Positions 61,301 to 64,000 of a DNA stretch of 64,000 nucleotides are shown here, piece after piece. Location: assembly GCF_900130045.1 (NCBI RefSeq), contig NZ_FQXT01000007.1:1-64000 (forward strand), written 5' to 3'. Source of the stretch: Leeuwenhoekiella palythoae (GTDB taxonomy: Bacteria; Bacteroidota; Bacteroidia; Flavobacteriales; Flavobacteriaceae). The notes under the pieces were generated by a model, which worked only from the letters and a program-made list of their open reading frames with translations, was not told the origin of the DNA and ran no database searches. Every line of letters begins with the position of its first letter. Position 1 is the first letter of the stretch. The translations under genes and the position numbers were made by a program.

Positions 61301-62963
61301 TGGTGGCACTCAAATAATAGATAATCTAGATGTAGGAAATCAGACGGTGTATAACCTCACTGAAAATTTACCCGAAAACACTGAAATTTTCGTAAGCATC
61401 ATCCCGTACAATTCCGCAGGAAACGCTTCCGGCTGCACCGAAGCATCCTTCACAACCGAAACACTCATCACCCCACCAGCTTGTACGACATTAACGAGTC
61501 CGGTGAATGGTGCGACTGATGTAGCTCTTGATGTTGAACTAAGCTGGAATCCTTCGGCAGAGGCAACAGGATATTTACTGAACGTTGGCACTTCAAGTGG
61601 TGGCACCCAAATAATAGACAATCTAGACGTAGGCAATCAGACGGTTTACAACCACACCGATGATTTACCCGAAAACACAGAAATTTTCGTAAGCATCATC
61701 CCGTACAATTCCGCAGGAAACGCTACCGGCTGTACGGAAGCATCCTTCACAACCGATACACTCATCACCGCACCAGCTTGTACCACTTTAACGAGTCCGG
61801 TGGATGGTGCGATTGATGTAGCCCTTGATGCAACTATTTCTTGGGCTCCTGCTGATAGTGCAGCAGGCTACATTATTAATGCTGGGACATCCTCAGGCTT
61901 AAGCAATATTGCCAATCAGGTAGATGTGGGTAACACTTTAACCTTTGATTATGCTCTAGAATTCTTTAATGATCAAACAATTTATGTAACGATTACACCG
62001 TATAATGAAGCTGGAGAAACTTTAGGCTGTAGCGAGGAATCTTTTAGTACAGTTTCAGCCATAGATCCTCCGCCCTGCACAACGTTGAGCAACCCTTCCC
62101 CTAATGCTAATGGAGCATTTATAAACACTTCCTTTAGCTGGTTACCTGTTTCAGAAGCAAGTGGCTATTACCTTTCTATAGGTACTAATCCTGATGCCAC
62201 ATCCTATATTGATGCTTTTGATGTGGGCAACTCAACCACTTATTATCTGCAGGATAACCTGCCCTACGATACTAGGATCTATGTGAAGATCACACCATAT
62301 AATAATGGAGGTAAGGCAACTTCTTGCGAAATTTTTAGTTTTATCACTCAGGCAGAACCACTACCTCCGTTATGCACAGAACTGTTAAACCCAGTGCCAG
62401 AAAGTGCTGATAACCCTACAGACCTTCGGTTTAATTGGGCTTCCGTAGAAAATGTCACTGGTTATATTTTGAATATCGGTTCAAATCCAAACACTCAAGA
62501 TATTGTAAGTAATCTTGATGTAGGGAATATCACCTCCTATACCTTAAATGATCTTTTACCAGAGGAAACAGTTTTATACATTTCTATTACACCATACAAT
62601 ACTAATGGCACAGCTTCAAACTGTGAACAGTTTTATTTTACTACTGCAACCGCAGAAGAAACTGCGATTTTTGATAAAAAATATGGCTTCTCACCAGACG
62701 GAGACGGCATTAATGAATCGTGGTTTATTCCTAATATCACTGATCATCCAGATAATTTGGTTCAGATTTTTAACCGTTGGGGAGATCTTGTTTTTGAAAT
62801 GGAAAATTATGACAACGCAACACATTCCTTTACCGGAATTGCAAATCGTAAAGTAAATTTTGGTGCCGGAAAATTGCCAGAAGGCACCTATTTCTTCAGA
62901 ATTATTTTAACTGGAACCAACAATCAACCTCCTGCTGAAGGCTTCTTAGTTCTCAAGCGTTAA
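58317..62963 (+). CDS. Giant type IX-secreted LRR/Ig/FN3-like protein
   Basis: A 1548-residue protein with signal peptide (MKTLFVGCLFALCFFCANSQ). Residues about 22-530 form leucine-rich repeats of the flavobacterial internalin-like kind, opening TTIPDANFEQFLVDQGIDS. An Ig-like domain (about 560-655, ending near the Cys-rich DVNDCDSGIYHSEI) follows. Then eight FN3-like repeats (about residues 660-1450) of about 95-99 residues, each with a Cys near its start (CTTL) and one near its end (GCTEASF). The C-terminal type IX (CHU_C) domain starts near residue 1455 (YGFSPDGDGINESWFIPN, IFNRWGDLVFEMENY, PEGTYFFRIILTG). It is likely exported to the surface as an adhesin; the PorP/SprF gene lies 10 bp downstream. 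Confidence 0.93.
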   Translation: MKTLFVGCLFALCFFCANSQTTTIPDANFEQFLVDQGIDSNGLNGNILNADAQAVTALNISINTITDFTGLEAFVNLVTLDAGTNQFATLPLTTLSLLEELVFNQNMVLASLDLSGNPNLKRFQARANGGSNSGPITVIDLSNNLQLEDINIYNFRNLQNVIFPDTNTVISIYLLMHNDITVDFSGYSSLESLSLSTNFNNNYPITATLPSEQNTLKTVAIQGGNIIDVDLSNFLALEAISLQSTNTETIDIPQTSTLTAISISDHNIASASFADASMLQNLTITRKQESPGLQLDITQNEALTTLNASHNYMDALDLSQNTNLSDLRLAHNSFATLETSQNLNLVYLDASYNLISSLDLSTNTILERLILNNNELPGIDLQANILLENLNLGTNKIPTLDVSSNNELRMLYIDDNLFANTGLDLTQNPELHYLDASNNQIESLDITQNGKLGSLILHHNLFSGTDIIDQYYDIWNANGALGASDELDVSYNLLSGRIPDFTNLAVDRRTNYFELRFNDNYFHFGDFEAEHLSYVDLLNTYWSSSPSLVLFRAYTYAPQAKVNEVETIAPNAGENITLTTTVRGNQNHYKWFKDGIELADAPDAPELILTDVNDCDSGIYHSEITSDLVPFENSNAPGSGGKNLLLQRNDITVNVTVNKTCVSLTNPVNTATDVAINTGIAWENTNGACGYILSVGTSSGGVDLVNNLDVGDLELYNFENDLPANQDIYVTIIPYFSDGEISGCTEEMFTTSTLAIPPDCTQLGRPLYGAQEVALTSDLYWEPANAADNYIVQVGTSSGTDNVLNQTVASTYYEVPEGTFEAGTEYFVTIIPTNTFGNATGCTETSFTTETLITPPACTTLMSPADGATDVALDVELSWNASAEATGYLLNVGTSSGGTQIIDNLDVGNQTVYNLTENLPENTEIFVSIIPYNSTGNATGCTEASFTTETLITPPACTTLTSPVDGAIDVALDVELSWNASAEATGYLLNVGTSSGGTQIIDNLDVGNQTVYNLTENLPENTEIFVSIIPYNSAGNASGCTEASFTTETLITPPACTTLTSPVNGATDVALDVELSWNPSAEATGYLLNVGTSSGGTQIIDNLDVGNQTVYNHTDDLPENTEIFVSIIPYNSAGNATGCTEASFTTDTLITAPACTTLTSPVDGAIDVALDATISWAPADSAAGYIINAGTSSGLSNIANQVDVGNTLTFDYALEFFNDQTIYVTITPYNEAGETLGCSEESFSTVSAIDPPPCTTLSNPSPNANGAFINTSFSWLPVSEASGYYLSIGTNPDATSYIDAFDVGNSTTYYLQDNLPYDTRIYVKITPYNNGGKATSCEIFSFITQAEPLPPLCTELLNPVPESADNPTDLRFNWASVENVTGYILNIGSNPNTQDIVSNLDVGNITSYTLNDLLPEETVLYISITPYNTNGTASNCEQFYFTTATAEETAIFDKKYGFSPDGDGINESWFIPNITDHPDNLVQIFNRWGDLVFEMENYDNATHSFTGIANRKVNFGAGKLPEGTYFFRIILTGTNNQPPAEGFLVLKR
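60902..61792 (+). repeat. Three near-identical 297-bp tandem repeats
   Basis: The marker GAGTCCGG recurs at 60902, 61199, 61496 and 61793, exactly 297 bp (99 codons) apart. The three full units differ by few bases, and the fourth diverges after about 40 bp. They encode FN3-like repeats 3-5 of the surface protein. Repeats outside this block are diverged. Confidence 0.95.
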
Positions 62964-62973
62964 TCAGTAAGCA

Positions 62974-63882
62974 ATGCTAAAATATCTTTTTACCGTTTTA
63001 CTAACCGGAAGCTATCTTATCGGCTTTGCCCAGCAACAGCCAGCCTTTGCAGAGTACAACTACAATACGATTTTAATAAATCCCGCACACGCCGGGTACT
63101 ATGAGAATTCTGAAGTAACGATAGCCAACCTATCTTCATTCTCAGGTATCGAAGGTGCACCATCAACCTTAAACGCAACCTTGAACCTAACGCTGAATAA
63201 CGACAATGTAGGTTTAGGAGGTGGTATAATGCGTGACGAAATTGGCGTCACTTCTACTAATAGTGCATTTATCGCTTATGCGTATAAATTGCATTTTGGC
63301 GTTCAAGCGCGTGCTCCACGATTTCATAATTTTAATCCAAATGTGTTGTCATTTGGCATTCAAGCTGGAGTTTACAACTACACTGAAAATTTACGTGAAC
63401 TCGGCATAACAGATGATCCTAATTTTCAAAACAACATACAAGGAACTGTACCTACACTAGGTTTAGGGGTAATGTATAATCGCAATCAACTCTATGCAGG
63501 GCTTTCAGTACCCAACGTTTTAGGTAACAGCCTTGCCACAGACAAGTCGATTAAAATTAATACAATCGGTTATGCATACGCCGGCTATCGTTTGTATGCC
63601 GGAGTTTTTGACGAATTTGAAATAAAACCAAATCTATTATTGCGCTATACCGAAGGCGCACCGTTAAACCTTGATTTGAACACTATTGTAAATTACAAGA
63701 ATAAAATTGAAGGAGGTCTTGGTTACCGAACATCATCTGCTGTGAATATCTTCGCCGGATTTTATTTCTTTAAGAGCTTTAGGTTTATTTACAATTACTC
63801 TATGCCACTTCAAGAATCACCTTTACCTGCAACACATGGATTGATTTTAAGCTACCGTTTTGGCAAAGGCTATAATTATTGA
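62974..63882 (+). CDS. PorP/SprF-family type IX secretion membrane protein
   Basis: A 302-residue outer-membrane protein with signal peptide (MLKYLFTVLLTGSYLIGFAQ), then the family opening PAFAEYNYNTILINPAHAGYYENSEVTIAN. PorP/SprF proteins are 12-14-strand barrels that help secrete or anchor large type IX cargo with CHU_C-type C-termini. The gene is 10 bp after the giant adhesin, a common pairing in Flavobacteriia. It ends LSYRFGKGYNY. Its stop overlaps the leftward gene at the right edge. Confidence 0.93.
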   Translation: MLKYLFTVLLTGSYLIGFAQQQPAFAEYNYNTILINPAHAGYYENSEVTIANLSSFSGIEGAPSTLNATLNLTLNNDNVGLGGGIMRDEIGVTSTNSAFIAYAYKLHFGVQARAPRFHNFNPNVLSFGIQAGVYNYTENLRELGITDDPNFQNNIQGTVPTLGLGVMYNRNQLYAGLSVPNVLGNSLATDKSIKINTIGYAYAGYRLYAGVFDEFEIKPNLLLRYTEGAPLNLDLNTIVNYKNKIEGGLGYRTSSAVNIFAGFYFFKSFRFIYNYSMPLQESPLPATHGLILSYRFGKGYNY

Positions 63883-63998
63883 TCAATCTTTTTCACCAGA
63901 TACAAACACCCTATTCTTCTGCTTTTATAATTACGGTCTGCTTTGGTCGTGATATTACCATCGTAGCAGTGCACACGCTGCAGCGCATAGTCTGCGAG
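63876..63998 (-). CDS. C-terminus of a leftward gene cut by the right edge
   Basis: Reading the minus strand, an open frame enters from the right edge and ends at TAA (63876-63878). Its 40 residues end CLYLVKKIDQ, after ADYALQRVHCYDGNITTKAD and RNYKSRRIG. It is the only open frame to the edge on this strand whose composition looks like protein. It overlaps the PorP/SprF stop by 7 bp. I do not recognise the family, and the start lies beyond the window. Confidence 0.5.
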   Translation of the reverse strand, partial: LADYALQRVHCYDGNITTKADRNYKSRRIGCLYLVKKIDQ

Positions 63999-64000
63999 TA

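Noticed and set aside
60176-61636. Several leftward open frames with almost the same sequence across the surface-protein repeats
   Set aside because: They are reverse-strand shadows of the tandem repeats; their similarity comes from the repeats at the DNA level, and codon use is unlike the neighbours.
60902-61792. Regular repeats that might be a CRISPR array
   Set aside because: The unit is 297 bp, in frame, and codes for FN3-like domains; there are no short repeats with unique spacers and no cas genes.

Overview
The window is a stretch of chromosome from a member of the Bacteroidota, almost certainly a marine-type Flavobacteriaceae (genus not determinable from the sequence alone). The evidence is a SusC/SusD pair, type IX secretion (a CHU_C-type C-terminal domain next to a PorP/SprF protein), PF14905-type outer-membrane receptors, the VGIGTT-type surface protein, many flavobacterial DUF families, and promoters of the Bacteroidota type (TTG, about 19-21 bp, TAnnTTTG). 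Coding is dense on both strands. I saw no rRNA, tRNA, CRISPR array, insertion sequence or prophage gene.

Region by region. 0-7.5 kb: a Porin_10 outer-membrane protein and a susC-susD operon without neighbouring hydrolases. 7.7-18.3 kb: housekeeping genes (rnhB, lipB, lysS, hemL) mixed with lipoproteins, a 50-residue Pmp3 protein, a GH73/LysM lipoprotein and a D-cysteine desulfhydrase/ACC deaminase-like enzyme. 18.5-24.7 kb: a VGIGTT surface protein, a 108-residue HExxH protein, a tiny Cys-rich DUF5522 protein, a DUF4136 lipoprotein, an enoyl-CoA hydratase-family enzyme divergent from an aromatic amino acid hydroxylase, and a DUF4230 protein. 24.8-29.7 kb, all leftward: a NarL-type response regulator, an NrtR-type Nudix transcription factor with a possible operator at its own promoter, a TPR histidine kinase, and three small membrane proteins. 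29.7-36 kb: a beta-propeller protein, a DUF6252 lipoprotein, a GSCFA protein and alaS.

36-39.8 kb is a rightward run: M23 peptidase, MerR-like regulator, lemA, two TPM-domain proteins and DUF5063. 39.8-47.7 kb runs leftward: der, then two tandem paralogous outer-membrane receptors and a DUF922 protease-like lipoprotein overlapping the second. 48-58.3 kb is the most suggestive accessory region: DUF547, a TIGR04283 glycosyltransferase, a Pmp3 protein, a GH113-like glycosidase, an overlapping FAD-oxidoreductase/polyferredoxin pair, a PLDc_N protein, and three membrane-linked glycosyltransferases (DPM1-like, cellulose-synthase-like, GT-C). These would fit synthesis of a lipid-linked or envelope glycan beside a membrane electron-transfer pair. 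The last 6 kb carry a 1548-residue LRR/Ig/FN3-like type IX cargo protein with three near-identical 297-bp repeats, followed by its probable PorP/SprF partner and the edge of a leftward gene.

Nothing here is a clearly new system. The best candidates for a second look are the 48-58 kb redox/glycan locus, the 28.3-29.7 kb membrane trio, the NrtR palindrome, the leftward terminator in the 54.3 kb gap that has no gene, and the short GC-rich motif placed directly before two terminators. Many starts were moved inward from the longest possible frame, using signal peptides, family starts and promoter positions.
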